From: Unio delphinus
Lineage: Eukaryota > Mollusca > Bivalvia > Unionida > Unionidae
Assembly: GCA_029339505.1 (NCBI GenBank)
Contig: JAQISU010000094.1
Coordinates: forward strand, 9,008,501 to 9,072,500
Length of the DNA stretch: 64,000 nt
Direction: 5' to 3'
Position 1 is the stretch's first letter; each line of letters opens with the position of its first letter. Below the pieces are notes generated by a model, which saw only the letters and a program-made list of their open reading frames with translations, had not been told where the DNA came from and searched no databases. Below are positions 26,397 through 39,960 of this stretch, one piece after another. A program made the translations under genes and the position numbers.

Positions 26397-26912
26397 TCAT
26401 ATTCTTGTAGAAGCTTTATCACACGTGCACCCAACGGGCACTGATTCAATCATTCCGTTATATTGGTATAGGCCTGTTATAATGTTACACGTTTTTCTAA
26501 CCACTGGCAAGAAAGACATGATAGGGCTACATCTGCCTGACGTTCTTCTACAGGTGATACAAGAACACTTGGCACGAGCTATATTCTTAGGAATTCTGTT
26601 TTGGTCATGATGCATCTCTACAGACCAAGGACAAACCGCGTGATCAGCTAAATCACCTTGGCGATGCAGCGTCTTTGGACATGTGTCTTGTCCGTATATT
26701 AGCACTCGACGACTATGGTGGTCGTCGACGAAAATAGTATCTTGCAATGATTCGTAATTTGGAACGATTTGGAATGTAAATTCGGTTTCGTACATGGTCA
26801 GAAGCTCACTTCCTATAAGGCCCGTGACATTCTCTGGCTCCCTGCATGTGAGTACACGAACTTCAGCCTCAACCAGACCAGATTTGCAAAGCCCTGTCCA
26901 AAGCCAGGCTAT
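26397..26912 (-). CDS. Interleukin-17-like secreted cytokine, terminal exon
   Basis: Probable secreted cystine-knot cytokine of the IL-17 family, a ligand of IL-17 receptors in innate immunity. The visible exon encodes 171 residues. A hydrophobic start (IAWLWTGLCKSG) looks like the end of a signal peptide. A variable region follows, then the IL-17 core: CPWSVEM at residues 94-100, NRIPKNIARAKCSCITC at 105-121, a Cys at 128, FLPVVRKTC ending at 142 and SVPVGCTC ending at 164. This is the family pattern of CPW, A-x-C-x-C-x-x-C and VGCTC. A good acceptor (TTTTTTTCGACAG) precedes the exon in phase 0, so a short first exon with the start codon should lie upstream at above 26,912; I did not find it convincingly. 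An internal Met at 26,795 is a less likely start because it would discard the signal segment. The paralogue at 62.1 kb has its acceptor at the same place. Confidence 0.85.
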   Translation of the reverse strand: MAWLWTGLCKSGLVEAEVRVLTCREPENVTGLIGSELLTMYETEFTFQIVPNYESLQDTIFVDDHHSRRVLIYGQDTCPKTLHRQGDLADHAVCPWSVEMHHDQNRIPKNIARAKCSCITCRRTSGRCSPIMSFLPVVRKTCNIITGLYQYNGMIESVPVGCTCDKASTRI

Positions 26913-27324
26913 CTGTCGAAAAAAATAATTATAATGTTAATGTCTTCATTTCATCTATAGTGACATATTAATCACTCAGCGGAAATTCTGCCATGACGTG
27001 TATTGAGAATCCACCATGTTTCTTTTCAAATTCAGTAACAATATATAGTTTATACTTAAGCGTTCAATGCAAAAATTGTTCAAGATTTACTGAAGAATTA
27101 ATCGAAACCTAGATAGCAATATCTCTATGGCTTTTGATGACAGCTACTTAATTTAGACCACCTCTTAATATTCACGCAGTACTAAGACCATACCGTTAGT
27201 ATAATACAATAAGCTAAACCGACTCTTTCTCTCTCTCTCTGGACATCCATCACATACAGTCGATACAGATAAGAAGCTGATTTCAATCTTTCTTTCAGTT
27301 AATATTCCAATTTTGCATATCCAT
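26913..27324. other. Probable first intron or upstream region of the IL-17-like gene
   Basis: AT-rich. A short purine/pyrimidine-skewed (CT)n run lies at about 27,225-27,240. No exon was identified. Confidence 0.4.
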
Positions 27325-27650
27325 GGGGCCGTTATAGTGGCGTCATGGTTAGAGAGTCCACCGCTGATGTAGGAGGTCGTGGGTTCAATCCCCGGCCGAG
27401 TCATACCAAAGGCTGTTAAAACTGGTACTAACAGCTGCCTCGCTTAGTTTTCAGAATTAACAATTTAGTGTTCCGACTGGCCGGCCTGGTGTCAGGATAA
27501 TGCGATTGGGTAGGGTAGGCCATCATGCTACATATCTGCGGCATGATGCCCCAGTGCCAGACATTACTATAAAATGTCACATTGCAGAGATTAGTATGAT
27601 ATGACTTACAAATTTTTAAAGCTTTGTTAAAAATCCAAATCACACACACA
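27325..27650 (+). mobile_element. tRNA-derived SINE, family 1
   Basis: The head is degenerate, but the B box GGTTCAATCCCCGGCCGAGT and the body (GGCCTGGTGTCAGGATAATG, GCGGCATGATGCC) match the copy at 15,916. It ends in a short (CA)n tail. It lies upstream of the IL-17-like exon, perhaps within its first intron. Confidence 0.88.
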
Positions 27651-29556
27651 TACCCTTGGACATATGACCACCCTGCTATTGCGAACAACAAATGCTAATT
27701 CTTAAACATTTGAATATGACCCATCTCATTCAACAGTTGACTAAAGTTGATATTTTAGATTATATATGTCGTTTAACATGATGCTAGCTGGAACTATTGT
27801 ATTAAAATCAACAAACTAAAAGCACTTTATATCTTTGCATACCAGTAACTGAATTATTGATACTATTTTGGAAAAAAACCATCGAACCTATAGATCCATT
27901 AGAAGTTTTTTTAATAGGAATTTACAAACGTGCCTCTGTGTGTGTGTGTGTGCTTGCACATGGATTTTAAATAGTTTAAAATAGTAATGAGAGTGACGTT
28001 TGTTCTAAAATCAACTTGGTCCATTTAGAAACTGTACAAAGGAATATATATGCACCACTGGACAGTAACTTTTCTCGGATTTTAGGTGTAAAACAGCCTT
28101 AAAAATAATAATAATAATAATAATAATAATAGCTTTTCCGAAAATTGAACACTTACCACGATGCTCATAAAAATTGTACGTTGTTTAATCATTTCAGTTT
28201 TCTGTGAGTATCAGTGTAAATTTTACATGGGTTGGTTTGTTATCTAAACTTATGGAGGAACCCTAGGCTTTATATAGTCCTCTATCGTTTAGTACAAACA
28301 ATAACAATTAGATTTCCATTTCATGTCGGAAAAATACAAATTTAACTTTTGCCGGATGTTGATAATAGACTAAATGATGAAATATCCTTAAAATATAGTT
28401 CCACGACGTTGAAATGTCCATAATTCTGACAACACAAATGTCCTGAACACTCACCAAATCATATGATAGTAATTATATCAAAGATTGTTTTCAGCAATTT
28501 AAATTGTATTTAAGATCATGATTGGAAGATATGCCAAACAAGTGACCAATCCTTGCATCCACAATAACATCTTTGTCCTTCTACCGATGTGATTTTGTCA
28601 GTTTCTTGAGACTTCCTTTTGGAGAACCAACAAAACTGAATGACATTGAACTTAAAAATCATTACTTAAAGAATCGGAACTTCAGATATTTTTTTTTAAC
28701 AGGACGTTTTAAAATGACACAGGAGTTAGCGGATGTTAATTTTATCCAAGCATTAAAGAAAATGATGGCAAGATATGTCAAATACCACCCTTTCGTAAAT
28801 ATTTGTTATACTAATAACAGGTGATATAACATTTATGAAGGTACTTTTATTATTTGAAATAAACATGCAATAATTTTGTTGGCATTACGTCATGAAATCA
28901 GCAGAAAGTAAATTTGCCCAGTTACTTCAGATCCAAGATTGGTGATTGGAAAGGCTGAAAAAGTTGCCAATCCTTTAAGTTAACTCGTCTTTAGTTAACT
29001 TTGTCCAATTGTGCCGGATATTGTAATCATATTTATAGATAATGAATAAGAAAGTTTTATCATAAAATAAGATCAGACTATCAATTCAGTGCTTTGAATA
29101 ATGTAAGCAATTTGCATGTCTTCACATAATCGCTAATGGAGCAAAGTTAATTGCAATGCATTTAACGGTGTCTGTAGTTAGCCATGGCCTTGATATGAAC
29201 GATTCTATTGCCAATGTACTTAATTTAGAACACTGTGAAGAACTGCCTATTAGAACAAGAAAAGAACAAAAGAAATGAAACTCAGTTTGTATAATATTTC
29301 TTGGGCCATTCGCATTTAACATACATGGGAAATTTTCGATGCGTTTAAGCTGGCAGAACCTATTCGTATTAGTGAAGTCAGGGTTATATATTGTCAATAT
29401 CACACTCACACACACACACGCACCACGCAAACAGAGAGCAAAATAGATTCGACACATAGTTTTAAACATTAGAGTTGCTTTAAACTATATTAGAAGGAAA
29501 CTACTCCGTAATAAAAAGTCCACTGTCATTATTATCCATATGTTGAGATATACTAA
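27651..29556. other. Non-coding left flank of the large element
   Basis: No gene recognised. Contains short (GT)n at about 27,938, (AAT)n at 28,105-28,132 and (CA)n at about 29,403. CpG occurs at roughly 18 per kb at 28-29 kb, in contrast to the element that follows. Confidence 0.6.
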
Positions 29557-29560
29557 AATG

Positions 29561-30149
29561 AACAGCTTCCGATTTCACTTGAGCTTTTCCATTTACTCAA
29601 ATCAGGCCTCTGCTATGGGCTAAAATCTCTTAACCCAAAGTAGAAAAGGCACATAATGAGAATCTTTGAAGAGCTTTTGATCAATGTATAGTACATAACT
29701 ATTCAATGGCTTTACTGTCTGTGGAAGGAGCTAGGCAGGTTTCAAATTAGCCAAAATTTGGCTAAGGATTCCTGTTGCCATACTCAGTGAGGCTGGTACA
29801 CAACTAATGTCCTTTTAGCCCAATTTGGCTAATTCCTACAAAGCTGTTCTTCACACTCTTAGGCTGAAACCAAATCTTGGCTAAATGAATTCTTAGCCAA
29901 AATTTGGCTAAGGATTCCTGTTGTCATACTCAGTGAGGCTGGTACTCAACTAATGTCCTTTTAGCCCAATTTGGCTAATTCCTACAAAGCTGTTGTTCAC
30001 ACTTTTAGGTTGAAACCATATCTTGGCTAAATGAATGCTTAGCCAAAATTTGGCTAACTGCAATATTGTCCCTTTCCATAATGTACTGTATGATTTTTAG
30101 GCAAAGACCAAATTTTGAATAAATGTATCCTTAGCCAAAATTTGGCTAG
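29561..30149 (+). repeat. Left terminal inverted repeat with subterminal 146-bp repeats
   Basis: A unique tip of about 186 bp, then 146-bp units whose near-perfect palindrome TTAGCCAAAATTTGGCTAA recurs at 29747, 29893 and 30039, with a degenerate fourth at 30131. A second half-palindrome, TTAGCCCAATTTGGCTAA, lies about 68 bp into each unit (for example 29815). Palindromes at fixed spacing are what transposase-binding subterminal repeats look like; that role is inferred. Confidence 0.9.
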
Positions 30150-31609
30150 TGTGAACAACAGCATTTAGTACAAGCTGCATGTATGGCTGTTATAATCAAA
30201 AAGCGTAAAAGCAATTAATTAGCAACATTTGGCTATTCACCTCAATGTCTCATACCATAATGTACATTTATGACCTCTAGGCAAAAACCAAAGCTTTGGA
30301 GAAATATGTTTTGCAAATGGACGATCAGCCAGCATTTGGAAAAATTAAAATAAAAGCTTGGAAAATAGAAAAATAATCTTTCCTTTTTTCAGAACAAGTG
30401 TTTATACAGTAGACTCATGCTGTATGGCACCCTTTTAATTGCAAATGGAGTAGCACTCAAAACCTAGTTTAGTGGCCACCTACTTCAAAACCCCATCCTT
30501 TCCTTGCTCTAGTTTCTATCAAGTTTGCCTGCAGATGTTGACCACCTGATCAATGACCACTGTTTTTCTCCCATGGATCCTTGTGTACTGTGCAAGTGAT
30601 TATCTAAGCATGTTTCTTTCCCCATCATGGGACTAATCAGTCACACTTAATACAAAATATTTGCAATCTCAACTGCCTAACTGATTTCAACAACTGTCTA
30701 TAATTACATGTATATGGTTCAGTTAATTGCAATCTTGCAATGTACTTTGTTTTCCTTATATGTTATCAATCCTTCTAAATATCCATCTTCTTATATGTAC
30801 TTGACCAACTATTATTTCTGCTCTTTCTCTCTATCTGCTGCCATCCTCTCACATTTCCTCTCTCATTATATTGTTTCATGCCTATATCTTAAATCCTTGC
30901 ACATTGCACTGATCCAGCATATAAGGTCATCTGTTGGGCTACTAATGTTACATGTAATTTGAAAATGTACATAATTGAGCATAGAATGTAGAGTGTAACA
31001 TTCAAATTTAATGAATGGGAGACTACCAAACCATCCCAGTGATTCTTATAAGGTTAGAGAATCAGAATAGTCTAGTAAATACATAATACAGTAAAACCTG
31101 TCTTGATACCACTGTTATGAGAGACCATAATTTCCATACACAGACTTATTGATTATGTAGGATTATGACCTGTTTTGAGAGACCTTTTCTTTTGGCAGAA
31201 GGGGTGGCCTTTGAAAACATGTTCTACTGTACCACAATGCTTTTAAATACCCAAATTTGTAATGATAATATCACATGGCATTTAGAAATTCTTATTATAA
31301 ATGTAAATTTAGAACTAGTCTTTCTGAAATGTATTATATCAATCTGTGCTTGGTCAAGTTTTGCCATAAAATGATGTCATGACATTACTTGTGGAACTTT
31401 AAAATTCAGTACACTTTGGCCAATGTGTTTCCTGTATATATAAATCTTTGTAAGGAATAGCTTAATTGGCTTTGACATTCAGTGAACCATAAACATTTTC
31501 TGCACAAAAATAAAGTTCAGCTAAAATATATAATCTCTTCAACCATCAAATTATCTAAGCAATAAGAATGTAAATGAATAAATGAAACGCTTGTAATTGG
31601 TACTATGTC

Positions 31610-31615
31610 TTTATT
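31610..31615 (-). promoter_or_regulatory. Possible polyadenylation signal for the minus-strand gene
   Basis: AATAAA on the minus strand, about 205 bases beyond the stop codon at 31822. Confidence 0.4.
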
Positions 31616-31821
31616 TGAATATTTCATAAAAAGAGATGGGAAGCACATATTGGATTATGTTAATTAGGTCAGATGGAGTAATAAAAAGCATATTATCAAG
31701 TATATATCCTGGTAATCCAATTATTTTTAAATCTGACATCAGATAAGACAAGTGACTGAAGCTTTAAATATAACAGTAAACACAGACATAAGGTTTTTTG
31801 TTTCAAGTTCAAATGCACATA

Positions 31822-34800
31822 TTAATAATTGTGTAAAACTTTGCTCAGGCTCTGTATGTCTTTGAACTCTCCGCAGAGTCTGTTTTGAGTAATTAAGGTA
31901 TGGTTGCCATCAACAATATCAACGATACCTTCAGACTTGAAATTCAATTCTAACGAGTCATCACCAACATCTACAGTTCCAATTGCAGGAGGAAATTCCT
32001 TGAAGTTTCCATTTTGTACCAGAACTTTTGCATTGATATACAACCTGCAGACATAATTATGATCAATGCTTCTGACAGCAGTTTTGCTTGATGAACAATG
32101 CAGGGTCTGTATATCAACCTCAAATGTTCCAAGAAACTTTGACTGAGCCGCATGCATGAAAACATTCTGCTCATTCTGAAAAACATAATCACATTGGAGA
32201 TAATGAAAATCATAATCACACTGCAGATAATAAAAAAACATGCTAAGCAATCATAACTTGATTAAAATGCCTTTCTTGGTATTTTGAAAGAAACTCAAAT
32301 TCCTACCAATGGAAAACATTATAAAGCTTTTCAGAGAAGCATTTACTGTAGTCAATACATCAATGAATTATAGTCTTCTATAAAAGTGCATGAATATTCA
32401 TGATAAATCTCATCTGACTAGAGTTAGAAGTCCTTCTATAAAAATGCTACCAAGGCTTCATGCAGAAAGGCAATGTAAAATAGTCTGAGAAAGAGACTTT
32501 TGCTATTTTTGTCAATGTTGCTGAAAGGTTATATAGCGCAAACGTCACATAGAGCTGAATTCCCTTTGTAAAATGTTAAGTTACTTACAAAAGTACAGTG
32601 CACTCGTTAAATATGGACAATCTTAGTCAAAACTTAATATATGTTAGGGACAAACCAGTTAATCTTCAGGGATGGTTGTTGGAGGGGTGGGTGGGAACTA
32701 AAAAAATAAGTGAATAGGAATTCCAAAGAGTGTTTGCGTGATTTTAATGCTTTACATATCTTTAATAATTGTTCAGTCATATCATTACGATGTCTGGTGT
32801 GTGACAGTTTATAGTGATTTCTATTATTGGGCCATCATACAAAAGACATGTGGCATGCTGTCCCACCCATTTACATTATCCTGACACCAGGCCAATGAAT
32901 TCTAACACTACTGTCTTAATGCTGGGCAATAGCAATGCAGCTGTTAGTATCATTGTTATAAGTCTTTGGTATAACTCAGCAAGGGTTCAAAACCACAACC
33001 TCCCACATCCAAGGCAGATGCTCTAACCACAAGGCCACTGGTTCAGTTGGAACTCCAATGCTAACAAGAATGTTAGCTTGTAACAAAGCATGTCAGATAA
33101 ATTTGTTGAAAGTTTCATTGTGATTTTGTCACACAGGGGTAATCTCTGTACTAGAACATTAATACAATTTTAATGCATGTGTGTGTGACAAACCGCATAA
33201 TAACTTTAATAAGTTAACAAGATCAGACTGAAATAAAAGCCACAAATAGATTTTGAAAAATTTGGAACTTGTTTTCATGGCAACCTCATAAATATTTATC
33301 AATGTTTATAAAGTTAAAAATATTAGCAAAATATGGTCCACCATTGATGTACAGATGAGTTAAGCTATTGGTGGATGGAACCGATTTTGTATTCCAGACT
33401 TTTCAGTGGGTGTGATACTTATAGAGATCAGGTTTGGAAGACTCTTGAGTTCATTGTGACTACTTTCCTTTATAATTACAGAAATCAAATGTAAAGACAC
33501 TGTATTTACTGATGAAAAAGCATATTACCTTCAAAAATGTGCTCAGACTTTCACAGAAATATGTGACACTGCTGCAGTCCAACTGTTTGTAAAACAGTGT
33601 AGTACTCATGACATGATCTGTCCAAAGCAATTCCACTGTAAATCCAGCACCCCCAATACACTATAAAAAGATAAAGGCACATAAGAGCCAATTTATAATT
33701 TTTTTGTTTGTTTGCATACTGACAATGAAATCCACAAAAAGCATATACACAAAGTATTCCATATTAACAATCCTTTATTATCCACTGAATTAGAAAAATA
33801 AATATAACACGGGTATTATAAATGCTGCACAAAATCAAATTATGGCAACATGGAAAATGCATGTTAATACTGGTTTTTAATACAATTTTGACAGTCATAT
33901 TTTTCTGCACATGTTCTCTATATATTCTCAGGAATCAATGACCTACTGATAATCACACACTACCGGTAAGTAGTTATTGAATTAACTACTTGCAGATTGG
34001 ATTAATTACAGTTCAGTTTTGCTTGCCACACATTTTAGTTTCCAAAAATGCACACCTTGAAAACTGTTATTACAGATTTTAATTGTATACAATTTATTAA
34101 TAAACTGATGTAAAATGGTCAGTTTGTGTCCATATACATTTGTGACAAAGCTTTCCCAGATTATAAATGTATCCACCAGCAAGTACACCATTAACTCTTA
34201 TTCATTATTCTGTTTCCAACTAATACATCAATATAAAGGAAAACATTAAAAAAAATATAAAAATTTGATCTATATTTTTATTACTTAAATTTCATTATCT
34301 GTTATAAATAATTATTCTTCATTACTGGCATTTTTGCTATCAGGTTACAAATAAAAATTATATCATTGATGAAATGTAAAAATGTATAATTCAATGGAAT
34401 TTGGAGACATGCTAATGGCTCAACCCATGAAAAGAGGTGTGCAGCATGTTCACATCAAGTATACAATATAATATACATGTACTGATCCTAAATTGTCTAG
34501 TTCAAACTGTTTTAATGTATGGACCATTTTAAACAAGAGAGTTTGCAATGTATATGTGCAAAAGAGAATTTAATATGCTTTTGTTAATTACCTTTATACA
34601 TGTTTCATCACTACTAAGTCCACATTCTTCAACTGTTCCAAACTTGTAATTTATATCTGGATCTGTAAGAAAAGATTTAATAGCATCTTCAATTCTAAAC
34701 TTATACATACACTATCTGAAACCAACTTATCTTAAATCATCCTCTCTTAATCTCTTTCATGCATATATTTCATGTGATAAATCAGGAGATTGACTGTTAA

Positions 34801-36307
34801 AACTAAAATATTGACAATTCTGCAAAGTCCAACTAAAATGAACATGATTTATTTTAAGTCAAATTTAAAACCAAAGACTTCTTTAACCTGACATGCATAA
34901 CTTTTATATTTTTATGTTTGTCAAAATGTTCCTTGTACAAGTCTGAATTCATAATTAATTGTGTTGTATGGTCACATTTGAGATGAGAAATTTTAATACA
35001 CTATATTATATTGATGTGAATGACAGATCAAGTTTTTGACAAACACATAATGTTGGCAACTGATAATCAATTATAGAATATTTAAATCTTCTAATACTAG
35101 TATTAAATTAGTTTTGATTAGTGTTTCTATTTTTGTACATGTGTATCAAAAATTAATTATCTTAACAATGTGAACTTCAAAGGTGATCATGTTCACACAA
35201 TATTTGGAGGGTGTGTGTGTGACTATCAATATAGATCTCACCAACTAAGACTGTTATAACCTGACTCTTTGGAATGTACCTAGTCACAGTCAGCAAGTGA
35301 ACAGCAGCTTGATTCTCTAGTTTGTTTGATTAGGATTTTTAACGTAGCTTTAACAATTTTTCAGTCATATCGCTACGATGTCTGCAGTGAGGCAGTTTAT
35401 AGTGATGTCTAGCACTGAGACATCATGCCGCAGACATGTAGCATGATGTCTCACCCAGTCACATTATCCTGACACCAGGCCGACTTTATGCTGAGCGTCA
35501 AGCGAGGCAGCTGTTAGTACCATTTTTGTAAGTCTTTGGTATGACTCGGCCGGGGATCGAACCGACGACCTCCCGCTTGCGGGGCGGACGCTCTAACCAC
35601 TAGGCCACCGAAGCGGTGATTCTCTAGTGAACAGTGGTGTAATTAATTTCAGAGATTGGATTCTCAGTCACTACTCAGCAATGAATGAATTTGAATTCTG
35701 ACTTTTTCTGGCTCATAAAATTACATATTGGTGTAAAAATATATCATACATCTATATATATGAGATTTGGTCAAAAACTTAATAATATGGTTTGAAAACG
35801 TATTCAGCAGAGATTAGAACTGCTGCATACAACCTATCAATAAATAATAACATAATATAATTCTGTCATTATTGCATGTCTGGATAGACATTTTGAATAT
35901 TTTCTGTCATGGTAAAAATTAATACCATTTCCAGTTAATCTGCAGTTTTAACAGCATTACATATCCATAGAAAAACTGTTTTTGGTCCACAAAATTCAAT
36001 AACGTTACACAATATTTTTCTATCTCCCTTTCTAGAATCTGGAGAAGAAAAAAAACATTTTGGTAATATTGTCTGGTAAAATATAGAAATATACTTACAT
36101 TTTCACTTTTACATAATTATCAATATCTGTGTCATTAAGATTTATGCAAATCTTTCCTTGTCTGCTGAGAGTCAAAGACCATGTGCTGAAGGAGAGCATA
36201 TCCTTAGTGTAGATATGACAGCTATCAGACCCTACAAAAAATGAGATATTTTATGTGTCAATTAATAACAGCATTAGGAATGTTCCTTTCTCTTTACAGT
36301 ACAATTA

Positions 36308-36361
<54 letters not shown>

Positions 36362-36894
36362 GAAGAAGAAGAAGAAGAAGAAAAAATGAATAAAAACATA
36401 CTTAATACATACCCTTGTCAGTTTCTTGGAAAAAACCTGAACATTTTACTAACATATTGTGGATTTTAAATTAATTAGAAATGTATTTAAGGAGCTGAAA
36501 CAGCTTATTACAGTGCAAAAAAGGCTGGCTGGTTGTTTGATTGTTGCATTGTTTCCTTGTGTATCTATCCTGAACTAATTATTATTATTTACTGAAAATT
36601 AAACCTTTCATTGAAATTTCAAAATGAAAGATCATGCTTTCTTTAATTTGCTTCTTTATATGACACAGTATACAGAAACAAATCTTTATTTTAAAATTGT
36701 TTCAGGTAGAAATATAGTTCAGTAATTTCTATTTTCTGTGTAAAGGCTTTTTTAATCATGAAGTGTCTCAATTGATATATTTTAAGAAATTCTGTTGTAT
36801 ATAGCATTCATTAAAAACAATATTAACTGTACTTACTCTCTCCTGTCACACCAGCCTCTACTGTTTCATGCCCCTTCTGTTTCATCTTCTTCAT
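31822..36894 (-). CDS. Unrecognised five-exon gene carried by the large element, about 259 residues
   Basis: Exons on the minus strand: 36894-36837, 36231-36099, 34694-34592, 33660-33529 and 32175-31822. All introns are GT-AG and the frame is continuous across every junction (19 codons, split Arg, 43, split Ile, 34, 44 and 117 codons to the stop). The start MKKMKQKGHETVEAGVTGE is one option; an in-frame Met lies three codons upstream. Readable landmarks are SDSCHIYTKDMLSFSTWSL in exon 2, YKFGTVEECGLSSDETCIK at the end of exon 3, GGAGFTVELLWTDHVMS in exon 4 and, in the last exon, alternating beta-like segments such as KEFPPAIGTVDVGDDSLEL. About ten Cys residues are spread through it. There is no signal peptide, membrane segment or catalytic motif that I recognise. 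A young SINE sits in intron 2. I do not know the family. Continuity across five exons argues that it is not decayed. Confidence 0.6.
32731..33050 (-). mobile_element. tRNA-derived SINE, family 1, old copy
   Basis: The whole body is recognisable in reverse (CATTATCCTGACACCAGGCC) with a degenerate tRNA head (GCTCTAACCACAAGGCCACT). Nearly all CpGs of the young copies are now TG or CA. It lies between exons 4 and 5 of the minus-strand gene. Confidence 0.85.
35322..35616 (-). mobile_element. tRNA-derived SINE, family 1, young nested copy
   Basis: Nearly identical in reverse to the copy at 15,916, with CpGs intact and a perfect 12-bp target duplication TGATTCTCTAGT at 35310-35321 and 35617-35628. 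It is inserted in an intron of the minus-strand gene (between 34,694 and 36,099). Confidence 0.95.
36309..36381. repeat. (ATT)n(AGA)n compound microsatellite
   Basis: About 17 ATT units followed by seven AGA units, within an intron of the minus-strand gene. Confidence 0.95.
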
Positions 36895-38072
36895 GAAAAT
36901 CATAAACTGATGACATTCTTAAACTGTGTTACTTCCTGGCTCAAGTGTGTGCTGCTACTACTGGCATTTCTAGGTGGGCATACAATATTTAACCTCTCAA
37001 AGACATGCCTTAGTCCAATGTCTGTATAGAACTTCTGACTTTTGATCTTGGAGTTGGATCACATGGCTTATTAGTCTGGTCTTTGATATTAATGGCCATG
37101 AACAGGAGCTGTTGAAGCTATGCTGATTTGGATTATCAGTGATGATTTGTTGGATGATGTCTTGCTTTGTGCAAGATAAACAAATTATATAATACTGAAA
37201 TGCCCATAGTCAAAGTGCTGATCTCACAATTTGCACAAATTATAACCATGTACAAATCATTGTTTTTAAAATCCTTTAATTATAATGCAACATCAATCTA
37301 AAAAATTGTATAGCTTATTCCACTTTCCTTTTCTTAACCAGCAATTGTTATAGACAGTGTAACATCAAGATCTTCCACCCCAACCCCCTAATTATTTATT
37401 TCCACCTCCCTTACAACTCATTAGTTTCCCCCTCTAGTTCTAACTTCTACTCCCTTGCCTAAATTAATTAATTTCTTTTCAATAATGGACACTTTGGTAA
37501 TAAGCTGAATGCAACAGGTATATATGTAATGAGTCTGCTAGCAATTGGAAATGGGGTAGATTCAGCTATCACATTCTTTTCCCCATTCAACCAATTCATT
37601 TATTTTTATTAATGCGCCCTTTGGTAATACACTTAAAGCATACAAGTGAGATACCACAACATAATGGATCCTTTAACAAATGGGGGGGGGGGCAGATCTA
37701 TCAAGCTGATTTTCCCCCCACTATTATGAATTAGTTCCGTATACATAATCTATTTAGTATTAAACATATGGAAATACCATGCATGTAACAGGTCATACAA
37801 TATATTGTGCATGGGGGTACATGATCAATTAGCTGATTATTTCACCTAACTGCAATTAGTTTCTTTTCCTTTTCCACATTTGATATATAATGCAGGTATA
37901 TGTTTACTTTACAAAATCTCATATATGGATGATTTCAAATGAACCTTTGCAGTTAAAAGACATTACAATTTCAGACTAATAGATTTTCAACAGTCACTTG
38001 CATAGTATAAGACACAACTGTTAAAGAATCTTCCTGGTTCTTCTTAGCAAACTTACAATGCATTAAAATGGG

Positions 38073-38357
38073 GACCATTCTGATGACCTAAGTAGTTAGA
38101 GCATCCACTTGTGATGTGGGAGGTTGTGGGTCAGACCCCAGCTGAGTTATATCAAAGACTTATACAAATGGTGCTAGCATCTGCCTCACTTGGTGCTCAC
38201 CATTAAGAGGTTAGTTCTGAGAATGGTTGGCCTGGTGCCAGGATAATGTGACTGGGTGGGACATGATGTTACATGTCTGCAGGGCTATGCATGAGTGTTG
38301 TACATCACTTTAAACTAAATATAAAAATCCAACACACACACACACACACACACACAT
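38073..38357 (+). mobile_element. tRNA-derived SINE, family 1, old copy
   Basis: Follows the family 1 consensus from the tRNA-like head to a (CA)n tail at 38,332-38,357, but is heavily diverged and CpG-decayed (GTTGTGGGTCAGACCCCAGC where young copies have CpG-rich sequence). Confidence 0.88.
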
Positions 38358-38734
38358 GATCATTTGCAAGGTTTTGTAAAAAAAATCTAGAGTGAGTGAA
38401 AGTGTCCAAGGAAATATTTGATGGGTACCTCAAGAAATAATACTGGGTAACTCTTTTGGAATTGGATCAACAGATACTATACACATACATGTCAGTAGAG
38501 ATCAATGATGTTGCACTCATAATCTTGGCATCTTCTGCCCACACATTATTTGTTTACTTATTCCTGTCCTGTAAATACTTATTTACATTGTTTTTGTGGT
38601 AATTTCTAAGTGATTTAGTAATCATTGTGGAGCACATGTCTGACAATACTATTTCAAGAAATTTTGAAGCTGTCTTCGCTTGTAGCTTAAAACATACAAT
38701 TACCCTCACCTCATACAATTTGCAGTGGATGAAA

Positions 38735-39015
38735 GAAGTGAGAAGAGAGAGAGATTAAGCAATAGAGAAAGACTGATATAGGAAGAAGAGCGCAAGACAG
38801 ATGAGAGCCATAAAAACAGAGTGGAAGTGAGAGGAACACAAGAGGAAGACAGAAAAGAAAAAGAGGAATACAGAAAAAAGAAACATAAAGACAAAGACGA
38901 GAGAGAGAGAGAGAAAGAAAGATACAAGAAGATAAATAGAGAAATAAGAAAAAGGGCAGTTTTATTAAGGAAAGAGAGGCGTAAAGAGAGAGAGAGAGAG
39001 AGGGCGAGAGAAAGA
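38735..39015 (+). repeat. Purine-rich (GA/AAAG) tract
   Basis: Almost pure A and G on the plus strand with several GAGA runs. The open frames across it encode only low-complexity Lys/Arg/Glu and are not taken as genes. Confidence 0.85.
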
Positions 39016-39894
39016 GAGGGAGGGAGTGAGGGTGTCAGGGCTGATTATTTTCCTGCAGGAAGAAAATCACCTGGCTAAATTGTTACCAAGGAAATTGTTA
39101 GGAGAGGAGGGGGATTAGGTCTTTTTAAGACTTATGTATAATGAAGACCAGCTTGTCATCCAACATATTTAAAATCATGGATATTTTCAGATCTTTTTCA
39201 ATAAAACCATAATGTTAATGTGCCTAAACTGTCAAATCAAATATGGTTATCCTATTTTTAAAGCACCATTAGTGTCCCATTTTTATAGCATATTAGTACT
39301 ATTTTTTTATCATTCTAAAATGTTGGGTGCAGTCAAATTTGGAGGCATGTCTTATAGTGTTACTTAACCATGGGATATTATGTGACACTGATTAAGTTCC
39401 CTCTATGCAGTACTATATGATATCAAAAATCATTTCTGCTTCCACACATAAACTGTGCAATATGTTACCAATTAGAAAAATATGTAACCCATTCAAGAAT
39501 TGGGAAAAACATAATATTCCTTTGAATAATTATGTTGATGATTGGGTTAACAAATCTTATCATAAGCGACTGAGAACAAATTGCAGATGATTAAATAAAA
39601 ATTAAATGTGTTTAATGTTTCTAAAAATAGAAAATATAAAAGCTGAAATAATGTTCGAATATGAAAAATCTACAACTTTAAAACATATTGTTCTCTTTAG
39701 ATTACTGTCTTTAAGACATTATTATCTCTCTATTTTATGGGCTTTGATGTAATTAATATAAAGATATTTATAGCAGTGCATAAACTTATCAATGTTTTAT
39801 TAATTAATACACAATCAAAACCATGCCTATGTATGCCATCTTTTATTGTGCTATTTTATTATCAATGAAATAATTATATGTACTAGAATTTATC

Positions 39895-39900
<6 letters not shown>

Positions 39901-39958
<58 letters not shown>
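39901..39958. repeat. (AT)n microsatellite
   Basis: About 29 AT units. Confidence 0.95.

Positions 39959-39960
<2 letters not shown>

Noticed and set aside
26353..26610. 85-codon plus-strand frame
   Set aside because: It is the antisense shadow of the IL-17-like exon; the minus strand has the family motifs.
38821..39078. 85-codon plus-strand frame rich in Lys, Arg and Glu
   Set aside because: Arises from a purine tract; no splice context, and a mirrored Ser/Leu frame on the opposite strand is equally open.
39405..39590. 61-codon plus-strand frame ending just before an AATAAA-like sequence, inside the large element
   Set aside because: Its composition is coding-like, but no acceptor in phase with another exon was found and no family is recognised.
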